Source: Actinomyces sp. oral taxon 171 str. F0337 (GTDB lineage Bacteria > Actinomycetota > Actinomycetes > Actinomycetales > Actinomycetaceae). Taken from it: 64,000 nt of DNA. This document shows, one piece after another, positions 26,411-34,094 of this stretch. The stretch is from assembly GCF_005696555.1 (NCBI RefSeq), contig NZ_CP040005.1:620001-684000 (forward strand). Direction: 5' to 3'. Under the pieces are notes generated by a model. The model was given only the letters and a program-made list of their open reading frames with translations, did not search any database and was not told the origin of the DNA. The number at the start of each line of letters is the position of its first letter. Position 1 is the first letter of the stretch. Made by a program: the position numbers and the translations under genes.

Positions 26411-28140
26411 AGCTCCTCCTCGCTGGTCGAGCCGGCCGGGGCCTGGGTGGCGGATGCCTCCGGGGTGATCGGCTCAGGGTTGATGATGGCTGAGCGTGCG
26501 TCCAGCGCGGCCGGGGCGGGCTCGCCGTCGGCGCTCGCGCTGCCGGACACCGGCTCGCCGGGAGGCAGTGGCGGATCGGCCGGGAAGCCGTCCGGGTGGC
26601 CGCGGCCGACCCGGGTGCCGGGGACCTGGCTCAGGGGGGTCTCGCCCTCGGGGTGGGTGCGCCGCCACCACTGGCGGAAGGTCTCCGAGGGGGCCACCGG
26701 CAGGTCGCGCGCCCCGGTCCATAGGGAGGCCGGGAAGGGCAGAGCGCCGATCTTGCCCTCCTTGCCGCCCAGAAGCGCCGAGGCCTTGACCGTCTGCGAG
26801 GCGGCCTCCCACAGCGAGCTCTTCGACATCACCGGGGCTGAGACGTTCATGGCCACGTCCCACACGTCCGGCACCACGCGGCGCTTGACGTCCACGGAGC
26901 GGGCCCGCAGGTGGACGAGGATCGTGGGGATGTCGATCTTGACCGGGCACACCTCACCGCAGGCCCCGCACAGGGAGGAGGCGAAGGGCAGGGTGTGGAC
27001 CGGGTCGTCGTCGGCCAGCCCCTGCGTGAGCTGGGGGGTGATGATCGAGCCGATCGGGCCGGGGTAGACCGAGCCGTAGGCGTGCCCACCGGTGTGCTGG
27101 TAGACGGGGCAGATGTTCATGCACGATCCGCAGCGGATGCAGGCCAGGGCCTGGCGGCCCACCGGGTCGGCCAGGGTCTTGGTGCGCCCGTTGTCCATAA
27201 GCACCAGGTGGAACTCCTTGGGGCCGTCGCCCTCGGTGACACCTGTCCACATGGAGGTGTAGGGGTTCATGCGCTCACCGGTGGCCGAGCGCGGCAGGAG
27301 CTGGGAGAAGATCTCCACGTCCTGGAACCGGGGCACCAGCTTCTCGATCCCCATGAGGGTGATGAGCGTGTCCGGCAGGGTCAGGCACATGCGTCCGTTG
27401 CCCTCGGACTCGTAGATCGAGACCGTACCGGTCTCGGCCACACCCATGTTCGTGCCGGAGACGGCCACCGAGGCGTGCAGGAACTTGTTGCGCAGGTGTG
27501 AGCGGGCCGCGGCCGTGAGCTCCTGCGGGTCGTCGGAGAGATCCGCCGGGGCGTCATCCATGCGGTCCAGGAAGATGCCGCGCACCTCGGAGCGGTTGCG
27601 GTGGATGGCGGGCACCACGATGTGCGAGGGCATGTCGTCGGCGAGCTGGACGATCATCTCGGCCAGGTCCGTCTCGTGGGCGGTGATGCCCCGGTCGGCC
27701 AGGTACTCGTTGAGGTTCGTCTCCTGGGTGGCCATCGACTTGACCTTGACGACGTCGTCGACGCCCTTGGAGGCGATGATGTCGGTGATGATCCGGTTGG
27801 CCTCGGCGGCGTCACGCGCCCAGTGGACGATTCCGCCGCGGGCGGTCACGTTGGCCTCGAACTGCTCCAGCAGCTCGGGCATGCGCGAGGCGACCTCGAA
27901 CTTGACGGCCTCCGCGGCGTTGCGCAGGTCTTCCCAGTCGGGCATCTCGGCCACGCGGTCGGCGCGCTTGGAGCGGATGGTGCGCGTGGCGTGGCCCAGG
28001 TTGCGGCGCATCTGGGTGTTGGCCAGCGTCTTGTGCGCGCCCTCGGGGAAGGTGGGTCCCCAGCGCAGCGTGTCCTCGGGCTGCTCGACCTCGGTGCGCC
28101 AGCCGCCCGTGTGGGGCATGCCCAGAAATACCTGTGTCAT
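26407..28140 (-). CDS. lutB: Iron-sulphur lactate oxidation protein LutB
   Basis: LutB-type protein, 577 residues. An N-terminal LUD domain precedes two 4Fe-4S motifs, CIRCGSCMNICPVYQ near residue 333 and CGACGEVCPVKIDIP near 392. Compared with Bacillus LutB (about 475 residues) it has a C-terminal extension of some 80 residues rich in Pro, Gly and Ala, likely disordered. It overlaps both neighbours by four bases in the order lutA-lutB-lutC. It would pass electrons from lactate toward the respiratory chain. Confidence 0.9.
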   Translation of the reverse strand: MTQVFLGMPHTGGWRTEVEQPEDTLRWGPTFPEGAHKTLANTQMRRNLGHATRTIRSKRADRVAEMPDWEDLRNAAEAVKFEVASRMPELLEQFEANVTARGGIVHWARDAAEANRIITDIIASKGVDDVVKVKSMATQETNLNEYLADRGITAHETDLAEMIVQLADDMPSHIVVPAIHRNRSEVRGIFLDRMDDAPADLSDDPQELTAAARSHLRNKFLHASVAVSGTNMGVAETGTVSIYESEGNGRMCLTLPDTLITLMGIEKLVPRFQDVEIFSQLLPRSATGERMNPYTSMWTGVTEGDGPKEFHLVLMDNGRTKTLADPVGRQALACIRCGSCMNICPVYQHTGGHAYGSVYPGPIGSIITPQLTQGLADDDPVHTLPFASSLCGACGEVCPVKIDIPTILVHLRARSVDVKRRVVPDVWDVAMNVSAPVMSKSSLWEAASQTVKASALLGGKEGKIGALPFPASLWTGARDLPVAPSETFRQWWRRTHPEGETPLSQVPGTRVGRGHPDGFPADPPLPPGEPVSGSASADGEPAPAALDARSAIINPEPITPEASATQAPAGSTSEEEL

Positions 28141-28967
28141 CGTGCCACCGCCTGTGTGTGCTGAGAGCTACTGGTGTGCTGGACGTGCTTGGGGGCGAAG
28201 GAGATGTTGCCCTCGAAGGGCGTGTCCTTGGTGGAGGCCAGGATCTCGGCCAGGTGCATGATGCGCACCCCGGAGTTGACGCGGGAGAGGCCACCGCCGA
28301 TGTGCATGAGGCAGGAGTAGTCGCCGGCGCACAGGACCTCGGCGCGCGTGGACATCACGTTGCTCATCTTGTCGGCGAGCATCGCGGTGGAGGTCTCGGA
28401 GTTCTTCATGGAGAAGGTGCCACCGAATCCGCAGCAGACCTCGGCGTCGGGCAGGTCGATGAGGGTGAGGGCCTCGACGGCCTTGAGGAGGCGGTAGGGG
28501 CGGTCGGCGACCTTGGCGACGCGCAGCGAGTGGCAGGTGGGGTGGTAGGTGACTGTGTGGGGGAAGTAGGCGCCCACGTCCTCGGTGCCCAGCACATCGA
28601 TGAGCAGCTCGCTGAGGTCGTAGGTGTGGGCAGCGATCTGCTCGACCCGCTTGGCCAGGGCCGTGTCGCCCACGTGCTCGGCCACGAGGCCCTGCTCGTG
28701 GCGGGCCGCGCCGGTGCACGAGCCCGAGGGGATGACGATGGCGTCCCACTCGCCGTCGAGGACGGGGGAGAAGGTGTCCACGTGGTTGCGCGTGATCTTG
28801 GCGGCCTGCTTGAAGTAGCCGGTGTTGGCGTGCATCTGGCCGCAGCAGACCTGTCCCTCCGGGAAGCAGACCTGGTGGCCGAGGCGCTCCAGGATGGTGA
28901 CGGTTGCCTGCGCTGCCTGCGGGAACATGGTGTCCGCAAGACAGGTGGCGAAAAGGGCGATTCGCAC
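28137..28967 (-). CDS. lutA: Lactate oxidation protein LutA (CCG-domain)
   Basis: First gene of lutABC, 276 residues from a GTG with GGAGG six bases upstream (VRIALFATCLADTMFP); an ATG at 29003 is the other in-frame option. Two CCG (cysteine-rich) motifs are present, CCGQMHANTGY near residue 41 and CCGFGGTFS near 178, as in heterodisulphide reductase subunit B and glycolate oxidase GlcF. It would work with LutB and LutC to oxidise lactate to pyruvate at the membrane. No regulator is adjacent. Confidence 0.9.
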   Translation of the reverse strand: MRIALFATCLADTMFPQAAQATVTILERLGHQVCFPEGQVCCGQMHANTGYFKQAAKITRNHVDTFSPVLDGEWDAIVIPSGSCTGAARHEQGLVAEHVGDTALAKRVEQIAAHTYDLSELLIDVLGTEDVGAYFPHTVTYHPTCHSLRVAKVADRPYRLLKAVEALTLIDLPDAEVCCGFGGTFSMKNSETSTAMLADKMSNVMSTRAEVLCAGDYSCLMHIGGGLSRVNSGVRIMHLAEILASTKDTPFEGNISFAPKHVQHTSSSQHTQAVAR

Positions 28968-29424
28968 GATATGCCTCCACGACGTCGTAGCTGGGACTAT
29001 CACGAGGACCGTCCGGACTGCCTGCCTGGAGCAGGGTGCGGCGCGGCCTCGGCTGTGTCTCAGGCTACGGGCCGGTGTCAGCGCTCATCTGATGACGGCG
29101 TGCTCCTGGTCGGTTGGTTCTGCTCTCCAGGGGCGGGTTTCCGGCGAGATGGTGCAGTTCTGTGCAGGAGAGTGTTGGTTCGGGAGAGAGGCGTCCGCGG
29201 CGTGTGGGAGGTAAGTCCTAGGCCTGGATTGCGTCATGGGTCACTGCTGTTATCTGATCCGCGGGCTCAGGTGCGGACCGAGCGGGTGCGCGGGCGCCGT
29301 CGGAGGATGAGGACGTACCTTCGCCGTGAGGAATGCGTGTCGTTGTAGATGGCCGGGTTCTGACCGCGGCGGTTCTCGTCAAAGCGCAGTCCTCGTGCGG
29401 AAAGTACGTCCTCGATCGGTCCGG
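28968..29424. other. 457-base gap with one copy of a dispersed repeat
   Basis: The region upstream of lutA and downstream of the GAP-family gene has no convincing gene. It holds the repeat copy at 29311-29420. Confidence 0.6.
29311..29420 (-). repeat. Imperfect direct repeat, copy A
   Basis: About 110 bases aligned with 30961-31070, with the best block (cgttgtagat) identical. On the minus strand it reads PIEDVLSARG, LRFDENRRGQNPAIYNDT and SRRRYVL without a stop. Differences fall often at third codon positions, suggesting a remnant of a coding sequence. Confidence 0.6.
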
Positions 29425-30105
29425 CTAACCCAACAGGCCCAGGGCGCCTGCGCTGCGCCCGGCGAGGTGGAGACCGAGGATCGCTGCGACCCACAGGAGA
29501 GTGACCTTGGCCTCGTACTCCAGCCTGGGGGCGATTCTGGCCAGCTTGGGTAGAAAACGCTGCCCCAGCGTATCGGCCAGGACGAGCAGGACGAGGGCGG
29601 GTGCGATCATGACCAGGCAGTACAGGATCAAGGTGACGATCCGTACCGGCCAAGCCTCTGGTGAGGAGGCGATGATCCCGGTCGCCGCGATGTAGGGAAC
29701 CATGGTGGCGGCTTCGGCGAGTGAGGCTCCCAGTCCCAGCACGACCATCGCCCCGGCCGAGGCGGGGGTGGGTCGGCTTCCCAGAGAATCCGTTCCGGGC
29801 TCGGGCTTGGCCGGGTCGGGGCCGAGGATGCCGAAGCCCGCCAGCACCACACCGATGACAAGGGTCGCCCACTGTGCCGTCTCGGTGCGGGCCAGGCGTG
29901 CCGCGGTGGAGCCGATGAGGTCGAAGCCGGCCACCAGGGCGATCCCGAGGCCGAGGTACACCAGGCACACGGTGGTCAGGTAGATGGTCATCGGCCCGCG
30001 GTCCACGCGACGGCTGCGCACGACGAGAGCGATCGGGATGATCAGCGTGCCCAGGCTGGTGGAGTCCAGCAGGGCGAGTCCTGCGAGTGTGGTGGCGTGT
30101 TCCAT
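29425..30105 (-). CDS. GAP-family (Sap-like) membrane protein
   Basis: Integral membrane protein of 226 residues with about six hydrophobic helices, resembling the GAP/Sap (sulfolipid-addressing) family of actinobacteria: LLDSTSLGTLIIPIALVV at the start, then LGLGASLAEAATMVPYIAAT. These proteins belong to the LysE-like superfamily and are linked to export of lipids or glycopeptidolipids; cargo here is unknown. The ATG at 30105 has AGAGGTG four bases upstream, so a longer frame to 30441 is rejected. It is divergent from a TetR repressor and shares an operator region with it. Confidence 0.75.
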   Translation of the reverse strand: MEHATTLAGLALLDSTSLGTLIIPIALVVRSRRVDRGPMTIYLTTVCLVYLGLGIALVAGFDLIGSTAARLARTETAQWATLVIGVVLAGFGILGPDPAKPEPGTDSLGSRPTPASAGAMVVLGLGASLAEAATMVPYIAATGIIASSPEAWPVRIVTLILYCLVMIAPALVLLVLADTLGQRFLPKLARIAPRLEYEAKVTLLWVAAILGLHLAGRSAGALGLLG

Positions 30106-30135
30106 GGGGCACCTCTGCTCATAGACCGGATGTAG

Positions 30136-30151
30136 TCGTACGATCGTACGA
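30136..30151. promoter_or_regulatory. Predicted TetR operator 1
   Basis: TCGTACGATCGTACGA is a perfect 16-base palindrome 31 bases before the GAP-family start. It contains TACGATCGTA, which recurs 22 bases away. Confidence 0.7.
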
Positions 30152-30160
30152 TCATTCTTA

Positions 30161-30170
30161 TACGATCGTA
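30161..30170. promoter_or_regulatory. Predicted TetR operator 2
   Basis: A second TACGATCGTA palindrome, start-to-start spacing 22 bases from the core of the first. That is about two helical turns, so two dimers could bind the same DNA face. Confidence 0.6.
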
Positions 30171-30283
30171 CGGGGAACGGTCTGGTGAGGCAACTGCCGT
30201 AAAGTGCCAGGGAGGCCTGCGGTAGTGACGTCGGAGAGTGTCCGTGAAGGTACTGAGGTGAAGAGCGACGGAGGAGAGCGTTA

Positions 30284-30901
30284 ATGGACCAGGAGACGAA
30301 CCGGCAATCGGTCCTCGACACCCCGATGTCACCGGCCGTGAGCATGACCGCTGACGCCACCATCGCGATCATCGCCGAGGAGGGCTTCGACCGGGTCAGT
30401 GTTCGCAGCGTGGCCGCCCGGCTCGGCGTCGCCCCGGGCACCGTTCAGTACCGCTCGCCGAGCCGGCGAGCTCTGCTGACCGACGCCCTCGTCCGCTCCG
30501 TCCAGCGCCAGGCCGGCCGTGTGGTCTCTCATGAGGTCGACTCCGCGCAGCCGGAGACTTTGGTGAGGGCTCTTGCCGAGCTGCTGCCGACCGGGGCCGT
30601 GCAGCGCGAGGACGCGGCTGCCTGGGTCGCCTTCGGAGCCGCCGCATCCACCAGGCCCTGGCTGGCCGATCCCTACTGGGAGGCGCTCCAGATCATGCGG
30701 ACCTGGGTCGAGGGTGTCCTGGCCGACGCTCGGAAGGCCGGTCGTATGCGCGCGGACCTGTCACCCGCCGAGGGAGCGCGCCTGGTGACCGCCGTCGTCA
30801 ATGGGCTGACCCTCGACATGCTCAACGCCCCGCCAACGGAGCCCGATGAGGTGATCGGCCAGCTGCGCTCGGGGCTGGGCCTGGTCCTGCGCGGCCTGTG
30901 A
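30284..30901 (+). CDS. TetR-family transcriptional repressor
   Basis: Regulator of 205 residues. The N-terminal helix-turn-helix is ADATIAIIAEEGFDRVSVR with SVAARLGVAPGTVQYRSPSR, followed by a helical ligand-binding half ending in a helix rich in Leu. GGAGGAGAG lies just before the ATG. It is divergent from the GAP-family gene and most likely represses that gene and itself through the TACGATCGTA palindromes between them. The inducer is unknown; given the target it may be a lipophilic compound. Confidence 0.85.
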   Translation: MDQETNRQSVLDTPMSPAVSMTADATIAIIAEEGFDRVSVRSVAARLGVAPGTVQYRSPSRRALLTDALVRSVQRQAGRVVSHEVDSAQPETLVRALAELLPTGAVQREDAAAWVAFGAAASTRPWLADPYWEALQIMRTWVEGVLADARKAGRMRADLSPAEGARLVTAVVNGLTLDMLNAPPTEPDEVIGQLRSGLGLVLRGL

Positions 30902-30960
30902 GACCCGCGGGGCGATGAGGGCAGTGAGCGTGAAGTCGTCGGCCACGGGTACCGTGAGAG

Positions 30961-31070
30961 GGACCTACCTTCGCCGCGAGGGCCCCGTGTCGTTGTAGAT
31001 GGTCAGATTCTGATCGCGGCGGTCCTTGACAGGGCTCGGCCCTCAATTGATAAGTGCGCTCTCGATCCGA
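30961..31070 (-). repeat. Imperfect direct repeat, copy B
   Basis: Second copy of the repeat at 29311-29420, in the same orientation. Minus-strand reading gives RIESALIN-stop, then DRRDQNLTIYNDTGPSRRR-stop, so this copy is broken by stops. Together the two copies flank the GAP/TetR pair. Confidence 0.6.
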
Positions 31071-31131
31071 CGCCGGGGCTTGGGTACGGCCCTCCATCCT
31101 GACGTGTGTCTGTGCAGTTGCGACGCTGGAT

Positions 31132-31965
31132 TCAGTTGCCGGACCAGGTCTCGACCTCGAGCTGTCCGTGGCTGTTGCTGCCGGTGGCGACGACACCGCC
31201 GTCGGCACGGAGACCGACGGTGTGGGCCGTGCCCGCCGCAATGGCCACGATGTCGCGCCACTGGCTCACGTCGCACTGACCGGCCTCAGACCTGCCTGCT
31301 GCGACGACGGTGCCGTCAGCCTTGAGTCCGATGCTGTGGTAGCTGCCCGCCGCCACGGCGATGATGTCAGTCCAGTGCTCGACCCCGGCCCAGGACTCCG
31401 GACGTCCGACCGCGCGAACAGTGCCGTTTCCCAGCAGACCCAGGGTGTGGAGGTAGCCCGCGGACACCGCGCGCATCCGGCCCCAGTCGTGCACCTCGCA
31501 CTGGCCGGCGGTGTTGTTGCCGGCCGAGCAGACGCTCCCGTCGGCCCGAACGGCCACCGTGTGCCAGTCGCCGCAGCTGATGTCCATGATCTCGCGCCAG
31601 TGGTCGACCTGCCTTTGCCCCTCGGCACTGCGGCCAGTCGCCACCACTGTCCCGTTGATGCGCAGTCCTGCGCTGAATCTCCATCCGGCGGCGATGGCGA
31701 CGACGTCTCGCCAGCTCTGGACGTCGCACTGCCCCTGCGCGTTCCAGCCGCAGGCCAGCACCGTTCCGTCGTCGCACAGGCCGAGCGTGTGGGACCGGCC
31801 GGTGTTGGCGGCCGCATGGACGCTGCCCGCCGCCACGGCGATGACGCCTCGCCACTGCAAGACCCGGCACTCTCCGGCGTCATCCGCTCCGACGGCGACC
31901 ACCTGACCGTTGGGGAGACAGCGGACGGTGTGCCTGCGTCCAGCAGCCAGGGGAGCATGAGTCAT
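31132..31965 (-). CDS. RCC1-like seven-repeat protein
   Basis: Protein of 277 residues built from seven copies of a 37-45 residue unit, each of the type HTVGLRADGTVVATG, then a GQCDV-like segment and a closing W before the next (R)DIVAIAAG. Seven such units suggest a seven-bladed beta-propeller like RCC1. No signal peptide or membrane helix is visible, so it should be cytoplasmic. The ATG at 31965 has AAGGAGG upstream; a frame to 32040 would run into the lldP terminator. It stands alone. Bacterial RCC1-like proteins exist, but their roles are mostly unknown and I assign none. Confidence 0.8.
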   Translation of the reverse strand: MTHAPLAAGRRHTVRCLPNGQVVAVGADDAGECRVLQWRGVIAVAAGSVHAAANTGRSHTLGLCDDGTVLACGWNAQGQCDVQSWRDVVAIAAGWRFSAGLRINGTVVATGRSAEGQRQVDHWREIMDISCGDWHTVAVRADGSVCSAGNNTAGQCEVHDWGRMRAVSAGYLHTLGLLGNGTVRAVGRPESWAGVEHWTDIIAVAAGSYHSIGLKADGTVVAAGRSEAGQCDVSQWRDIVAIAAGTAHTVGLRADGGVVATGSNSHGQLEVETWSGN

Positions 31966-32038
31966 CGCGGGGCCCTCCTTCGCGCCCATCCCAGCAGAAT
32001 CGCCTCGCTTTCGCCACTGAAGCCGGAGGAGTGAGTGC

Positions 32039-32085
32039 ACGCACGGCGCCCCCGGAACCGCGAAGAATCCGGGGGCGCCGTGCGT
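32039..32085 (-). terminator. Hairpin terminator of lldP
   Basis: A perfect 18-base stem (32039-32056 and 32068-32085) with an 11-base loop, starting about 22 bases past the lldP stop on the minus strand. Confidence 0.8.
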
Positions 32086-32106
32086 GGGAGTCGGTGGCCG
32101 ACAGGC

Positions 32107-33816
32107 TCAGACGCCCAGTCCGAACTGGGAGGCCAGGAACACGAGAGTGCCCAGCAACAGCAGCAGCCCGATGGAGTAGGGCGCCGCCTTCTTGAGGATC
32201 TCGGCGTCCGTACCGGGTGCGTCCACCGCGGTCGAGGCGATGGCCAGGTTCTGCGGGGAGACGATCTTGCCCAGCCCGCCACCGATGGTGTTGGCGGCCA
32301 GCAGGATCTTCGGGTCGAGCCCGGCCCCCTTGGCGGCGGTGGCCTGCAGGTTGGCGAACAGGGCGCCCGCGCTCGTTGCCGAGCCGGCCACGGCGGTCCC
32401 CACCCAGCCCAGGGCCGGGGAGAGGAAGGCGTAGGCGGCGCCCGTGGCGGCCAGGGCCGCGCCGATGGCGGAGGTCTGGCCGGAGAAGTTCATGACGTAG
32501 GCCAGGGCCATGACGGCGGCGATCGTCAGGATCGCCATGCGCAGTGTGTAGCAGGTCTTGGCCAGCGTGGCGAAGCCCTTGCCCACACTCATCTCGAACT
32601 TCCCGGGTACCGAGCGCGCCGTGTAGATGAAGGTGACGATGATGGCGGTCAGGAAGATCCAGGTGCCCGGGTTGGACAGGGTCTGAAGGTTGTAGACGGC
32701 GCTCTTGGAGGCCTCGCCCTTGGCGTCCAGGAGCTGGCCGTACACGCCGGGCCACTCGATCTTCAGGTCGGTGGCCTTGAAGGCCTTGTCGAGATTGACA
32801 CCCAGGGTCCACAGCTTGGTGGTGGCGATGATGACCACCACCAGGACGTAGGGCAGCAGGGCCAGGATGACGCGCTCGCGGTCGGGGGCATCGTCGGCGG
32901 CCACCTGGGAGCGGTACTCGTCAGGGGTCGTGGGGGTCCACACCAGCAGGAAGACGTAGGAGGCGGCCAGTCCCAGCAGGGAGGCCAGCACGGCGGTGAG
33001 CTCGTAGGAGATCGAGGGGGTGAAGAAGTGACCGACCCCGGTGGCCAGTCCCGCGACGATGGCCAGCGGCCACAGCTGCTTGACGCCGCGCGCGCCGTCG
33101 AGGATGAACAGCAGCAGGAGCGGGATGAAGGCGCAGAACACCCAGGTCAGGTGCCCCATGGCGGTCGCGACCGTCACCGGCTCCTGGCCGCCGAGCTTGC
33201 CGGCCGTCGTGGTGGGAATGGCCATGGCGCCGAAGCCCACGTTGATGGCGTTACCGACCATGACGACGACGGCCGCCTTGAGCTTGGGCAGACCCAGGGT
33301 CGCCACCATGGCGGCGGCGATGGCCACCGGGGCGCCGAAACCGGCCAGCCCCTCAAGCAGGCCGCAGAAGGAGAAGGCCACGATGAGGGCCTGGGCGCGC
33401 ATGTCGCCCTTGCCGATCACGTTGAACACGGCCTTGAGGTCCTTGGAGCGACCCGAGACGTCAGTGAGGTTGTAGAGCCACACGGCCGCGATGATGATGT
33501 AGATGATCGGGACGAATCCCAGGGCCATGCCCTGGGTGGCGCTCATGACCGTCATGCCCACCGGCATGTGGAACAGGGCGACCGCGGTGAAGGCCGCGAT
33601 CACCAGGGAGATGAGGGCGCACCAGTGGGTGGCCACCTTGAACACGCCCATGAGGACGAAGAACACCACCAGCGGCAGCAGGCCCACGGCGGCGGTGAGG
33701 TAGACGTTGCCTCCCACGGCGGTGGTCGACGGCGTGAAGGTGTCGGACTGTGCCGCCAAGGCTGGGGCGAGTGGTGCCGTATGCATTGGCAGGACTGACA
33801 GGACGGCTGGCGTCAT
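32107..33816 (-). CDS. lldP: L-lactate permease (LctP family)
   Basis: Membrane protein of 569 residues with at least a dozen hydrophobic helices. Family blocks include AFSFCGLLEGLAGFGAPVAI, GMALGFVPIIYIIIAAVWLY, NFSGQTSAIGAALAATGAAY, TSAGALFANLQATAA and AANTIGGGLGKIVSPQN. These match the LldP/GlcA lactate and glycolate permeases. The ATG at 33816 has GTGGAG five bases upstream. It would import L-lactate for LutABC and LldD, although it is not in an operon with either. It is followed by a strong terminator. Confidence 0.9.
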   Translation of the reverse strand: MTPAVLSVLPMHTAPLAPALAAQSDTFTPSTTAVGGNVYLTAAVGLLPLVVFFVLMGVFKVATHWCALISLVIAAFTAVALFHMPVGMTVMSATQGMALGFVPIIYIIIAAVWLYNLTDVSGRSKDLKAVFNVIGKGDMRAQALIVAFSFCGLLEGLAGFGAPVAIAAAMVATLGLPKLKAAVVVMVGNAINVGFGAMAIPTTTAGKLGGQEPVTVATAMGHLTWVFCAFIPLLLLFILDGARGVKQLWPLAIVAGLATGVGHFFTPSISYELTAVLASLLGLAASYVFLLVWTPTTPDEYRSQVAADDAPDRERVILALLPYVLVVVIIATTKLWTLGVNLDKAFKATDLKIEWPGVYGQLLDAKGEASKSAVYNLQTLSNPGTWIFLTAIIVTFIYTARSVPGKFEMSVGKGFATLAKTCYTLRMAILTIAAVMALAYVMNFSGQTSAIGAALAATGAAYAFLSPALGWVGTAVAGSATSAGALFANLQATAAKGAGLDPKILLAANTIGGGLGKIVSPQNLAIASTAVDAPGTDAEILKKAAPYSIGLLLLLGTLVFLASQFGLGV

Positions 33817-34094
33817 GGCTACTCCACTGTGAGTACTGATGGGGTCGTCCAGGTCGCGAACGGGGCTGGGCTGGCAGCCGCGTTGTTACGTCCTGGGTAC
33901 TAAGGCCTAACGATCATGCCACGGAGACGATGACTTGTGCACCACGTGGCGTGGCCGCGTGCCGTCTTCGCACAGCCTTCCAGGTGAAAGTGAGGAGGAG
34001 GGCGCGGTGTCCGAGGCTGCCGGGATCGTGATGGTGCTCGCGGCCGTTTCGTACCGGCTCCCGGTGCCATGGCTCGTACTGGTGGCCGGCCGAC

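Noticed and set aside
32035..33798. A 587-codon frame opposite lldP
   Set aside because: Antisense shadow, dominated by Gly/Gln/His/Asp, with no motifs.
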